From positions 277,646,122 through 277,710,121 of the forward strand of contig NC_084795.1 in the NCBI RefSeq assembly GCF_963169125.1: a DNA stretch of 64,000 nt, given 5' to 3'. Numbering within the stretch: the stretch's first letter is position 1; each line of letters starts with the position of its first letter. The notes beneath the pieces were generated by a model. That model worked only from the letters and a program-made list of their open reading frames with translations, did not search any database and was not told the origin of the DNA. A program made the translations under genes and the position numbers. Shown here in pieces: positions 1 through 11,342 of this stretch. This DNA is from Humulus lupulus (taxonomy: Eukaryota > Streptophyta > Magnoliopsida > Rosales > Cannabaceae).

Positions 1-150
1 TTTGAAGAGGAAATGTTTATTGGTTTAACAGAAGTTTATTGGGAATAATTAGAGGATTTTGACTTTATATTTTGGGGTATTTTGAATTATTCTTTTAGTG
101 CTTAATTATTTGTGTTTAAGGAAGATTATCTTTGAGTCTTGAACTGACGA

Positions 151-1305
151 ATGGCTCCAAAGAGATTTCGAAAGAATGCTAAAGGTGTTTTCTCATCTAA
201 GGTTGAGTTTGATGCCACCAAATTTATTTCTGAGGAGGCATTCAAACGCTATCAAGATGTGGTAGTGAAACAGAAAACGATGATTGAAGAAAGGGAGTTC
301 GATATGGAGATTTGTCATGGGTATCCATCTATTGCAGAACAAATTGAGAAAAGACATTGGACGAAATTTTGTTCACAACCAGATGCTGCAATAATCCCTA
401 TTGTCAGAGAGTTCTATGCTAATGGAATTTCTCAATTTACAGCTATGGCTACAGTGCGAGGAATTAATGTGAACTTCTCAAGTGCAGCCATAAATCAATT
501 TTATGGGCTTCATAGCATTGACAATGATGAGTACAGCCAAATCGTTGATAATCCTGACTTGAATGAGATTATCCAATTTCTGTGTAAGCCAAATACCCAA
601 TGGAAGTTAACTGAAACAAGTCATCCTATTAAATTTAAGAGAGAGGCAATGGGAGTTATTAAAAAAGCATGGCATAAGTTTATTAATGCAAAATTATTTC
701 CCACTAAACATGTTAGTGATGTGAGTGTGGATACTGCTATACTTCTATATGCTATCTTGAAGGGGAAAACAATTGATGTGGGACGCATTATTAAGTCTTC
801 CATTCAGAGCAGTTTCAGAAATGTTTCTAAGGGGTTCTATCATCCCCATCTCATTACCGCTATGTGTGCTCAAGCTGGGGTGAAATGGGATCCCTCAGAG
901 CCATTGCTGCAACCCATGCATATACTGAATAGATCCTCCATTACTCACTTTAAGGTCACTGACACTGCAGTGGCTAGCTCATCTTCTCATACTCAGACTA
1001 GACCACCGCCATCTACAAAAAATATGACCTTGGCAGATCGTATGACACTTGTGGAGGAATCTCTGTACACTACATCTCAAGAGTTGCATGCTCACCGTAC
1101 TGAATTCCAAACACATCAGCAGCGCATGATTGAGTGGGCTAGTTATCAAGATGTTTGTTTCAGGATGAATGCCATACACCTTGGTTTGGACATGACAAAC
1201 TACCCACCTGCACCACAGTGGATTCAACCATATCCACCACCTATTCCCATGATGCAAGATGATGAAAATGAGGAGGAAGCAGAAGATGATCAAGGAGATG
1301 CCTAA
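151..1305 (+). CDS. Retrotransposon env-like / 'putative plant transposon protein' (PF20167-type)
   Basis: This is an uninterrupted 384-residue ORF. Its central part resembles the 'putative plant transposon protein' family: residues about 45-125 contain the REFYANG and FYGL blocks, and residues about 165-250 contain KAWHKFINAKLFPT, LLYAILKGKTIDVGRII and HLITAMCAQAGV. The C-terminal third is low-complexity, with a likely coiled-coil stretch, a proline-rich segment (PPAPQWIQPYPPP) and a final acidic tail (ENEEEAEDDQGDA). I see no clear signal peptide or membrane segment, so 'envelope' is only a positional label. The ATG at 151 is the first in frame. It sits upstream of a polypurine tract and LTR, where Athila-type elements carry their extra ORF. 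No stop or frameshift breaks it. Its function is unknown and it is not a host gene. Confidence 0.72.
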   Translation: MAPKRFRKNAKGVFSSKVEFDATKFISEEAFKRYQDVVVKQKTMIEEREFDMEICHGYPSIAEQIEKRHWTKFCSQPDAAIIPIVREFYANGISQFTAMATVRGINVNFSSAAINQFYGLHSIDNDEYSQIVDNPDLNEIIQFLCKPNTQWKLTETSHPIKFKREAMGVIKKAWHKFINAKLFPTKHVSDVSVDTAILLYAILKGKTIDVGRIIKSSIQSSFRNVSKGFYHPHLITAMCAQAGVKWDPSEPLLQPMHILNRSSITHFKVTDTAVASSSSHTQTRPPPSTKNMTLADRMTLVEESLYTTSQELHAHRTEFQTHQQRMIEWASYQDVCFRMNAIHLGLDMTNYPPAPQWIQPYPPPIPMMQDDENEEEAEDDQGDA

Positions 1306-2282
1306 TTAATAAACATTCACTTCGGTTGAGGGAGTTTTTCTTTATCTTTTTCTTTCTTTTCTTTCATTTTATTTGCATTGAGGACAATGTTTCTTACAAG
1401 TGTGGAGGAAGGGAATAACTGAAAGTAAACAATTTTGATTTTATTTTTATGATGTTTCTGTAGTTATTGCTTTGACTTTATTTTGTTTATCATTTTTAGT
1501 TTTTTTTAGGTTGTCATAAGCATGGCATGATTATGTTGGAAGTTGTTTGTCAATGATAAATTTTTTGATTGAAATGAGACTAGTTTCATAGGAAATTGAT
1601 GAATTATGCATGAATTGTGTACTTAACTCTTGTCTAGTTGTTAATTAAGCTTGATCTTAGATTTTTAAACATAATGTGTTCAATTAGATTTATTTTTTCA
1701 CTGTTGTTTGGAGATATTTATAGGCTATGGTGTGATTTAAGCTTAAATATTCATTTTTCATCTACCTTCAACCTTAGCCTTATATTACAAGCTTTTAAAG
1801 ACCTTATGATTCTTGATTATGTGTGTTTACATTAGTGGAGAACAATTGGTTCTGGTTGATCAATCTTTGAGATAACTAACACTTTCAACAAAATCATTGC
1901 TTATGTTTTATTTATTTAGTTTTTAGTTTTTATTAGGGATTTCGCTAACGGACTAGCAAAGTTTAAGTCTGGGGGAATTTTATAAGGGTATTTTGGATAT
2001 TATATATTTTATCCTTTGGCATTTAGATAATGTTCCTTTAAAGTGTTTTGAGGTGCTCTTAGCTTTGTTTTACGAGATTTTTTATTTTTAAGTCATAAAA
2101 TATTTTATAAGGTATTATTGATGAATTTGATACAATTTTGTGGTTAAAAATGAAAGTGCAATGATATGACTCGAGAAAATGAAGTTTTGAGCGAGATTGA
2201 AGTGTTTTCGAAGTCCCTAAACCCGATGATTGAGCCTAAGTTGGAGATTATGAAGAAAAAAATATAGGAGCAGAAAATGATC

Positions 2283-2437
2283 AGTGGCCGCGGCCACCAG
2301 CATTTACTGGTCGCGGCCTGGGAGACAGGGAGTATTGGCCGCGGCCAACATGATCTCCTGGTCGCGGCCTCCGCGTGAACATGGCCCAGAATATGACCCG
2401 TGGCCGCGGCCATCAAGAATTACTGGCCGCGGCCGTG
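2283..2437. repeat. GG(C/T)CGCGGCC motif cluster inside the LTR
   Basis: Six copies of a 10-bp near-palindrome, GGCCGCGGCC or GGTCGCGGCC, lie within about 150 bp in otherwise AT-rich DNA, separated by 12-50 bp. They sit 50-200 bp upstream of the LTR TATA box, so they occupy the enhancer position. They also form a dense CpG island. Confidence 0.8.
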
Positions 2438-2486
2438 CGACAAATTTTTCTTTAAAATTTAAATTTTAAATGTAATTATTGGGGGC

Positions 2487-2494
2487 TATAAAAG
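2487..2494 (+). promoter_or_regulatory. TATA box of the LTR promoter
   Basis: TATAAAAG is preceded by 'gggggc' and followed about 30 bp later by a pyrimidine/adenine context suitable for initiation. It is in the expected place between the GC-rich U3 repeats and the U5-like tract. Confidence 0.6.
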
Positions 2495-3357
2495 GGATTA
2501 GGGTTAAATTTTATCATAACTTTGGATTGCGATTTTTAGAGGCTAGAGCAGCAGAGGAGGAGGAAAAAACATCATCATCTATATTCTTCAATCTAGTTTT
2601 TCTTTCTTCTCAAAACACTTTTATTTTCATTGAATATTTATGTTTATGAATATGAATATGATTATGGAGTAGTTTTCTTTATAGTTAAGGGTTATTTCAA
2701 AACCCTAGACATGATATCTTGAATGCATTGATGAATTTTATTTTTTTTATTCCCTTATATTAAATTGCTTCTATTTTTCTATTTGAATGTCATGGATCTT
2801 GTAAAATCTTGTTTAGATGGCCACTAATTAAGGTTTTGCATTGTTCTACTATCATCTTAGGATTTCTATTCACCTAATAGTTTAGGATTCTAAGTAAAGT
2901 GATAAATTGCAATTAAGGTATTGTGACGTGTATTCTAATTGTGATGAGAAATAGAACCTAGGTTAAATATATTGCATGCTTAATGAATTTGTTGCCTAGA
3001 TTATCTTGTTTCCACAAAGTGTAATGCTTTTACTAGGTTAAATAAATTGCATGCTTAATGGGTTTATTATTGGGTAAAAAGGGTTAATTAAGAGCGCTTA
3101 GCTTTAATTAATTATATTAGGGAAACTGGGATAATTGACTGCTTAAGTGTTATCTGCGGGGTTAATAGTTTAATTGGGAATAGGGAATATTATTCATCAT
3201 TGTTGATAGATTGATTGTTGAAGGTGGAGAGTAATTCTTGACTATTTCTTTAATATCGTTATATCCTTAGTTATTCAATCATTGATATTTATTTCATTTT
3301 ATGTTTTCAGCTATTAAAACTAAAACCCTTTTTTAATTTTAATCTAGTATTAGCATT

Positions 3358-3610
3358 GGTCTAGAATTAACTGTCGGCGTTGGGGTCAATAGCGACACAT
3401 TTTAACTGTCGGCATTGGTCTCGAATTAACTGTCGGCGTTGGGGCCAATAGCGACAGTCAAAAGCAACGGCAACAGTTATTAGCTGTCGGTGTTGGTCTC
3501 TATGCCTACAGTTTTTAACTGTCGGCGTAGAGTCACACTAAGCAATTACGACAGTCAACAGAGTTGACTGTCGTGGTTAGGTGTCGGGAAAGCCCAGTTT
3601 TGTAGTAGTG
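3358..3610. mobile_element. CACTA (En/Spm) transposon terminus, family A
   Basis: The right end reads, on the minus strand, CACTACTACAAAACTGGG, a CACTA-type terminal repeat. Inward of it are repeated subterminal blocks 'actgtcggcg' and 'agcgacagt' in both orientations, which is the expected transposase-binding architecture. Only one end is recognisable. No transposase is present, so this is a fragment or a non-autonomous copy. Confidence 0.7.
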
Positions 3611-3676
3611 AGTGAGAGTGAGGGTGAGGGTGCGGCGACGGTGGCGGTGCGGCTACAATCAGCTGGCTGAGATCTA

Positions 3677-3716
<40 letters not shown>

Positions 3717-3930
3717 ACGGCGACGGTGGCGGTGAGGCTGAGATCGAGAGTGAGGGTGAGGGTGGGGGTGAGGGTGCAGCGGCGATGAGGCTGAGATCGA
3801 GAGTGAGAGTGATAGTGAGGGTGCAGCGGCGACGGTGGCGGTGAGGCTGAGATCGAGAGTGAGGGTGAGGGTGCAGCGGCGGTGAGGCTGAGATCGAGAG
3901 TGAGAGTGAGAGTGAGGGTGAGGTCTGCAG
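3611..3930. repeat. GAGGGT-rich minisatellite
   Basis: The stretch is (GTGAGG)n-like sequence alternating with a longer unit containing 'gcggcgacggtggcggtgag' and 'gctgagatcgagagtgag', repeated about four times. It begins directly at the CACTA-A terminus. A 94-residue ORF on the minus strand is only a Ser/Pro/Leu-repeat reading of it. Confidence 0.8.
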
Positions 3931-3984
3931 TAATAAAGAAATCGAAACTATAAGGCAAAGAGGAAAATGAGGGTCTGTATCAGG

Positions 3985-4281
3985 GGCGACATTTTATAAT
4001 ATTAGGGGCGACGTGTCGCCCCTAATAATTTTTACAAATGGCGAAAATTTCTCGACATCAAGGGCGACTAATGATGTGTCGCCCCTGATTTCTAGAATAT
4101 TAGGGGCGACACGTCGCCCCTAATAATTTTCACAAATGGGGAAAATTTCTCAACATCAGGGGCGATTTATACCAATATCAGGGGCGACTAATGATGTGTC
4201 GCCCCTGATTTCTAGAATATTAGAGGCGACATATAGTCGCCCCTAATAAAGTCGCCTCTTAGACCAATATTTCTTGTAATG
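3985..4281. mobile_element. CACTA transposon terminus, family B
   Basis: The right end on the minus strand is CATTACAAGAAATATTGG, one base off the classic CACTACAAGAAA terminus. Inward are many copies of 'aggggcgac' and its complement 'gtcgcccct', often paired as small hairpins around 'acgtgtc' or 'atgatgt'. The subterminal word differs from family A, so this is a different CACTA family. The other end was not found. Confidence 0.72.
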
Positions 4282-5562
4282 TAAATACCTTATTTTGTGG
4301 AATATTGATTTTAGTTAAATAAATAAATAAAAGAAAAATGAAATATCCCTGAAAAGTGAATACACAAGTGAGAGATACAATTCATAATAAGTTTCAGAAT
4401 TTTTGTTAGACAAAAGATTGTCTTCTTCTTCTTTATTCTAACATTTCTCAGACCATAATCCAAATTCTCATGTGCTGAGAAATACTTGTGATTCCTAAAT
4501 TAAAAATTCACGTTCTCTATGCTCCCACACACATCTTGACGTGTAGAGAACACTCCGGAAGATTGTGGTTTGAGTACTCAAAGCGCTGGATAGGAAGATC
4601 GATATATATATATACGAAAAGACTCAAGGACACTTGATAGGCTTCAAGAGGTAAATACTTATGTTCTTGAATATTGTTGTATACGTTTATATGATATATA
4701 AATATATTGTATATTTATATATATGTTGCATGAATAATAATATTGTATGTTAATGTTTCTATCTGGATGTTTTCTTGATCATATATAAATTGTTTATATG
4801 AGAGATGAAATTTTTTAATTGTTGTATACAATGGGCCCACCACGCCTATTCCCCTGCGTTACTCTAATTGTTTTTCCAACAGCTTCATCACCGAACTCCA
4901 AGAGGGCAAGAGGAAAAGACTACGGTTCGCGATTCATCCCAAGCTAATTTCCATTCCTCAAGCCTTACCACTTGACCGCTCTTTGTCGATCTTTTTCGCT
5001 TTCCGACTTAACAAAATTTCCTACGAGATAATGAAAGCTCTTCGAGCAGAGCTTCGCAACCTTACTCTAATCCTCCACCGCCCTCTTTTGGTCCCAAAAT
5101 AAATAGCTCTCTCCCAGTCACCAAGTTCTAATTTTTCAAGGTCGACTACAATGAAAGTTTGGTTCAAAACACAAGGTGTGTCTCTAACATCCTATCCTCC
5201 CATGGCCTCAAAAGATCCAACAAACTGGTATGTCGAGCTCCTTATAAGGACGAGAGGAGCATTTACGCACCAGGCGAACACAAGCTAGATCAAAAGTACA
5301 AGCTCGCGGCATGAAGCCTTGAGCATATGAAAGCTGGGGCCCTGCTGCCCCTAAAACAATACTTTAAGAGCTCCACTGATTGGGTCAGTATTGCTCCCTT
5401 CTAACTCCAGACAAACTCATAACGGGTCCTAGCGAAACTAAAGTCGCTATACTTCAAGATGTAATGGCAAGAGCCATCACCCTACGAGATTCTTTACATG
5501 TTTTGTTTGAAGAGCAATCCGTTTAGGAAACAAGGTGGAGATGAGTTTTATTACCTTTCGAG
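4282..5562. other. Unassigned, probably decayed retroelement leader
   Basis: The stretch 4282-4830 is AT-rich with short microsatellites. It contains a U5-like segment (about 4400-4660) followed by 'gaggtaaata', a possible splice donor, and 'ttccaacag' at about 4872, a possible acceptor. From 4880 to 5500 the sequence is GC-richer and reads as short broken reading frames with many stops. I recognise no protein. It may be a degenerate gag region of another element. Confidence 0.3.
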
Positions 5563-7448
5563 CTAGCCTAAGGTGGAGATTCTTAATTGTTTCAAATTTG
5601 GTGTCCTCCCAATCCATTTTTCATAGGGTGTTTTAAATCCTAAAACTCTCTCTGGACTTTGGTTCACTAAATAATATGCAGTTGCTAAGGCTTCACCCCA
5701 AAATCGCTTACTCAAACTAGAAGTTATTAAAATACATATTACTTTATTTAGAAGTGTTCTATTCATTCTGTCCACAACTCCATTTTGTTGAGGAGTATGA
5801 ATCACAGTTCTATGACTTTTTATACCATGTTCAATACAAAGTTTATCAAATTCTTTATTTATAAACTCTAAGCCATTATTAGTTTTTAAGAAAATAATTT
5901 TCAGTCCTTTTTGGTTTTCTACTTTTTGTTTCCATTATTTAAATTTATTTATGCACTCATCTTTAGTCTTAAGTAAATGAACCGATACACAATGACTAAA
6001 GTCATCTATAATAGATAAGAAATAGTGAAATCCTAAATATGTAGCCTTTTTGCTGGAGCCCCAAAGATCAGCATGTATGTATTCAAGTGGCCTTTTTGAG
6101 CAGTGTATTGCTGTAGCAAACTTAAGTTTGTGATGTTTCCCTAGTACACATGTATCACAGAACAGTAAACCACCAATTTTGAACTTTTTCAGCATCCGTT
6201 GTCTATGCAATTCATTAATTCTTTGTTCACTCATGTATCCCATGCGCCTATGCCATAACTCCATCTCTGATTCTTGATGTTTTAGCATTGAAGTTATAGT
6301 TGCTTGCACCGTTTCTCTTTTGAGAACATATAGGCCATTCAACTTCTCTCCCTTCTCCACAATCATGGATCCCTATGCAATCTTTAGTGTCTCCATGTCA
6401 GCCTTATAGCGATAGCCCTCATCTTCCAATGTGTCGAAATGTGTTTGCCATCATTTAGGACTCTCACGGTTCCATCAAAGTGTTTGATGGCAACTTTTCC
6501 AACATCAATGACCCTGCAAGATTGATCATTACCCATTAGTATTGAACCATTATTTACCTTCTTATTTTCAAAGAAACTCTCTTAATTTGGGCACATATGG
6601 TATGTGCATTCGAAGTCTAGAATTCATTCTTTTGTGGTTCTTCTATTCGAGACCACTAAGAGATCTCCATCAGACGAACAATTGTCTGATTCCTCAGCCA
6701 CCGAGTCTGCATCACGTCTTGAGTCTCCATCTTCTCTTATTTTCTTCTTGTATTCAAAGCAAAACCTTTTCAAGTGCCCTAGCTTCCCACAAAAGTAGAC
6801 TTTGATCTTGCTAGTGACTTGCTTTGTATTCTCCAGTGATCTCTTTTGGAATTTCAACCTCTAACAAAATAAGCTTCGTCCTTGGAATTTTCCTTATCTT
6901 TCTCAAGTTCAAACTCCTTTGACTTGAGAGCTTTAAGAAAATCTTCAAGAATATGTGTGTCTCTCCCATACTTGTTCACTGGCTTGACTTTCAACGACCT
7001 TAGAAGGATTACGACTTGGCCTTCTGCATCAGAAATGTAATACATTGGCCAAACAACTTATAATTTGGTTAAAGGAATCTAAATTAGCATCAAGAGATAA
7101 AGAATGAGTAATTTTGAATCCATAGAGTTTTTCAAAAATGTTGATTTTGTTGGTTGAGGAAGGTGCCATGTAGAGCTTTTCAAGCTTTTCCCATATACCT
7201 CTGGTTGTTTTCTCTAACTGAACTTTCCTCCTCAAATTATCGAACAAATATACGATAATGTTATAATAGGCTAGCTCTTCCTTCTCCTCCAATTCATCGG
7301 GTTTGTATTTTTCCTCAAGACCCTTCTTATCTCCAAGCATATTTGCCAACTTTTGATGCATCATAATTCCATTTAAACTTTCTCTCCACAAGTCAAAGTC
7401 CCCACCACCATTAAACTTTTCTAACTTAAATTTTACTGAAGTTACCAT
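5563..7448 (-). pseudogene. Truncated Ty1/copia polyprotein (gag, protease, integrase)
   Basis: Read on the minus strand, the pieces follow Copia order. Gag (UBN2-like, about 7448-6860) starts MVTSVKFKLEKFNGGGDFDLW. The zinc knuckle near 6800 reads VYFCGKLGHLKRFC, with the first Cys replaced by Val. The protease block near 6600 has LDFECTYHMCPN, where DSG would be expected. The GAG-pre-integrase domain (LWHRRMGYM...CDTCVLGKHH) and integrase core (HADLWG, IIDDF) lie at 6366-5935, and TPQQNGVVDRMNRTL at about 5800. Two catalytic acids look changed: TNNGLEF where TDNG is expected, and VDRMN where VERMN is expected. Frames shift repeatedly and the copy stops before reverse transcriptase. It is a dead fragment. 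Confidence 0.85.
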
Positions 7449-7465
7449 GGCTTCTTGATTGTGTT

Positions 7466-8400
7466 CACTAATACAAAAACTGGTTTTTATGACACTTTTT
7501 TAGGGCACTCACCTAGATGAGAGCCCTAAAAATATCTCCTAGAATTTTTAGGACACTCTGTGAGAGTCCTTAAAAAAAATATTTAAGGACATGCAATGCG
7601 AGCCCTAATTACTAATGTGAGTCCTAAAAGACTATGAGGAAATTTGAGTCAATGGAGACTTTTAAGGGCACACTTTGAGTGTCCTAAAAGAGTATTTAGG
7701 GCGCTTATAGCGATCCTTAAAAAAAATGAATAAAGTAAAGGTTTATTAATAACTAAATTAAAAAAATCACTCATGTCCATTTTTCTCTTTCTCTTCGGAT
7801 CCCTCTCTCTCTCTCTCTCCCAAAGCTCTTTCTCTCTCTCACTCTCCCTGCGTCGTCTTTGCCAGGGCCGAACGACCACCCTCCTATTGCCGACCACCAC
7901 CACGCTCCATCCTAGTCGAAACGCCGTCCCCCTAAACCCCTAACCCCCGAAGCCCAGCTTCTCCGTGCAACCTAAGGCCCTCAATGGGGTGTTCGAAGTT
8001 ATGCGATTTTGGGTTTCTCCCAAACTTTCCGAGCACTTTTTTGCCACCTCGAGCCACCACGAGCTGAACCACCCCCACCACCATACTCCTTGCTTCTTGG
8101 GATTCAAAACCCACTAAAGAATCAGACTCAATGGTCACTAGAGTTGGAAGTCATTGTTCGTCAGAATCCATGGTGATTTCCAAATCTTCAAGCGTAGATC
8201 CGAGCTTTTCTGAGCCATTTCAAACTAAAGCACCATCACCACGACATTTCCCATGGCTTGGGTTTTAAAACCCAGTAGTTAGTTTTCCGAACCACCACCG
8301 TTGAGTGGCGGCACCACCACCGTCGCTTGAGCTCCGTCATGGGTCTCGGCTTACGGCCACTCAGAGTGAACAAAGACTCATTCTGAGCACTATGGTATAA
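7466..8400. mobile_element. CACTA transposon terminus, family C, with GC-rich interior
   Basis: The left end reads CACTAATACAAAAACTGG, close to a CACTA terminus. It lies 18 bp upstream of the Copia gag start. Inward (7490-7720) are degenerate direct and inverted copies of 'agggc...gagccct' and 'gagagtcctta'. The interior 7780-8390 turns CT-rich and then GC-rich with CCACCACC runs, as if carrying captured gene sequence, but no protein family is recognisable. The right end was not identified, so the limit given is arbitrary. Confidence 0.6.
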
Positions 8401-10612
8401 AATTCTAACTACAGTTTTTAACTATTTTGAGTCTTGGAAATTAAATTTGATTTAGATCTAAGTATGCGTTACAGACTGTTTTGATGAGTCGAATTGTTAT
8501 GTGAATTATCTTGCTCCCTGAGATATATAGTATATATGTGTTTATTGCAGGATTTTAATTTTTTGAGATATCCGATTTACAGTCGTTATTCTGTGAGATT
8601 TCTAGTAAAAAGTAAGGCTATATATAAGATAGCCCTTGAATATATGGCTTCGAATGCATTTTATGAATATGGCTTGAAATAAATTGTTATCTAATTTATA
8701 GTTTTTTTTCTCCATTTCCTTATGTATAGTGGATGTTATTATCAATTTATGTGGTCAACTCACTTATCTTAAACCTTGTCATATATGCACACCTGTATGA
8801 ACTAAGGTCATGTTATAGTGACTTTGAATTCTTTTTTTTTCTTCTTCTTTTATGTGCAATTGTAGATTATGAGGGAGCAAGAGAGTACTACTAGTGAACT
8901 AGACACCTTGAAGAGCGAGTATTAAATGATGGGTTGATGCTAGCTGAAAGAGGCAAACAAAGATGGACTTGATGGGAAGAAATAGTTCAAATATCTTGTA
9001 AGGCTTATTTTTTTTGCTATATTTGTAATGCATAATGCAAACATCAAATTGTTTCTTTTCTGGGATTGGGTAGAAGTTTAAAAATTTTAATGTATAAATT
9101 TCTAGATTATTCTTATATTTGTTCTAAAATTTGTTTTTTTAGATTTGTAACTATCTTATTGAATGTAAAAATTTTGTTATTTTAATATATAAGTTTTTAT
9201 ACTTGAATATAAATGTTTAATTTGAATCATAATTTTTAATTTAAAATAAATATCAATTATTTTTTTCAAAATTAAAACTATAACTATTAAAGGCACGCGA
9301 ATATCAATTAAAAATTAACACGTTTGGATTTTAAGCTGCCTATGATCTATTGTGATTTCAGCAGCAAGATTCAATCTATACAACACAATCACTCCAAAGA
9401 AACAATATCACAAGCACTTGGTAGTCACAAAAATCAAAGATAAAAGTAAAAAAGAACACAACAAATTATATTGGTTCAGAACAAGATCTAAGATGATCTT
9501 GAACCTACATCCAGTCTTGGGAAATTACCACAAGACTCCTATTTATTAATCAGAGAACTAAAAAAAATACACCATCCACAGTCAAGAGATTTGTCTTCCT
9601 CACATTACAAGGATGAACACTCAACCCCAGGTACCCCAGTGGTGCTAAGCTCAAAATCCTCTCAACAGAACAGAACTCTCTTTTCTTGGTGTTTTTCTCT
9701 CTAAGAAATGCGAGTACCCCTGTATATGTACTGATATTTAGGGTCCGAATTAGTTCATTACTATACCTCTCGTTTAATTTAATTATGGGTTAAAATACTT
9801 AATAACAATATAATAAGGGGAATATTACACAAATTTAGAGTTAAAATAAACTCTTGAAATATCTTATTATTAGCTTTCATGGAGAGAACTATAATGGTTT
9901 TCATGGAACATGGTAATATATCAATGCGAAGTTTTTTTTTATTTTTTTATTTTATATATATATATATGTATGTGTATGTGTATATATATATATACGTGCA
10001 CACTTGCATGAGAGTGTCTTATTATTAATTATCTCGTATCAACATATATATATATATTCGTAAATTATTAGTTCGTACATATTTAATAATAATAGAGATT
10101 TGGTCAAGTAAGCTATATAGTGTTCACAAGATTTGGTTACTTGGGCTTAAGATTCTGTCATTTGGGTTTGGGGTATCAGAAGAAGAGATGCCCTTAATTA
10201 TTAGCTGAAAATATTTTTATTGGCTTCTCAGATCGATCCATAATTCTCTTCTCTTGTACTTAATTAATTAGGTCAGAATTTGTCACTTTGGTACACAAAA
10301 TTTATTACTAGTGATGAGCGGTGAGCTCAACGCTTTCATTAAATGGCCTCAATTAATTACTTGATTAGCTATGACGATACCATTAATTAATTCTCACATA
10401 TCCATATAATAGTATTCAGAGCCTAAACATCAAGCTCTTCAGTAATAAACACGTACGTACGTGTTTATAATAACCCTAGCTAATATATACACTTCGAAAT
10501 CACACAATATTAGAACAGACAATATCTGTTATATATATTTGTCTTAATTAAGAGTACTGAACTTAATTATTATTAGAAATCGATGAGAAGCATACACACA
10601 ATATATATTTCA
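8401..10612. other. AT-rich intergenic stretch
   Basis: No convincing gene. Near 9360-9720 there is a moderately GC-richer block ('tattggttcagaacaagatc', 'tgaacctacatcc') that resembles an LTR fragment in composition but has no partner here. Around 9950-10060 are TA-rich and GTATAT microsatellites. At 10451 there is a short 'acgtacgtacgtg' run. Confidence 0.4.
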
Positions 10613-10614
10613 CG

Positions 10615-11036
10615 ATAATTTTCTTATAGGGTCTGTATTTTAAGCCCTGTCAGTAGGGCTCTAAGTGTTTCTTGACCCGTGAATAGTTTTCGGCGCGATT
10701 TTTTTTTATGACCGTCTATATTGTAGCTACTTAGAGCATTCTGCAAATTTTCAGAAATTTCCAAATAGTTTACAATACCGAAAACTAAGTTCAAACATGT
10801 TATTTTCCACGCGCATAAAAAAAATTAATTACGCGTGCAACAACATGTTTGAACTTAGTTTTCGGTACTGTAAACTAATCAGAATTTTTTGAAAATTTGC
10901 AGAATGTTCTAAATAACTACAATATACACAGTCATAAAAAAAAAATTGCGCCGAAAACTATTCAAGGATTGAAAATACTGAGAATCTTACCGGTCGGAGG
11001 CTTAAAGTGTGAAACACCTGTTGGAGAATTTCCCTT
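10615..11036. mobile_element. Palindromic MITE (foldback), copy 1
   Basis: Two arms of about 150-190 bp are inverted copies of each other. 'gaatagttttcggcgcga' and 'gaacttagttttcggta' in one arm recur as their complements in the other, around a short loop near 10810-10840 ('acgcgcat' / 'acgcgtgc'). The outer ends ('aattttcttatagggtc' and the complement of 'gagaatttccctttat') are imperfect. The element lies about 300 bp downstream of the KNATM-like stop codon and belongs to the same broad family as the element at 62093. Confidence 0.75.
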
Positions 11037-11342
11037 TATAAATATTACAAACATGAATAAATAGATACTAACATGCAGATACATATATCCAAATCCAAAG
11101 CAAAAATTAATAATAATAATATATATAACAGCAACATTAATAACATATATCGGTCCAAATCAGCACAATATATATATCATCTTCTCCATAAACAAAATAA
11201 AGTGCTAATATTATTCTAATAATAACTAACTAATTAATTAATTAGCCAGTAGTAGTAGTAGTAGTGTATATATATATTGTAATATATATATATAATATGT
11301 TATTGATCTTAATTTTTTGTGGGTAGTGAAAATCAAAGTTTG

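Larger units (their letters stand above)
1..3345 (+). mobile_element. 3' portion of an Athila/Tat-type LTR retrotransposon
   Basis: The left edge is the downstream end of a Ty3/gypsy-class element whose gag-pol lies outside the window. In order it holds an env-like ORF (151-1305), a spacer with the 'gaggacaatg' block (1380-1390) that I associate with Athila-type elements, a purine-rich run ending in 'tctgggggaa' (about 1968-1977) that looks like the polypurine tract, and then an LTR-like region. The right limit is approximate because a CACTA terminus follows directly. Lineage is inferred from the ORF family and the tract, not from reverse transcriptase. Confidence 0.7.
1978..3345 (+). repeat. 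3' LTR (approximate) of the Athila/Tat-type element
   Basis: The region after the polypurine tract has LTR architecture: a GC-rich repeated block, a TATA box at 2487, then a long U5-like AT-rich tract ending near 3345. The partner LTR is outside the window, so neither edge could be fixed by comparison. The AT-rich part also contains two similar blocks around 2960-2985 and 3035-3062 ('ctaggttaaat...ttgcatgcttaatg'). Confidence 0.5.

Noticed and set aside
151..1305. True viral-type envelope protein
   Set aside because: No signal peptide or transmembrane segment is visible. The label 'env-like' reflects position in the retroelement only.
3611..3930. Telomere-like GGGTGAG repeat
   Set aside because: The plant telomere unit is TTTAGGG. 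This is GAGGGT-rich minisatellite next to a CACTA end.
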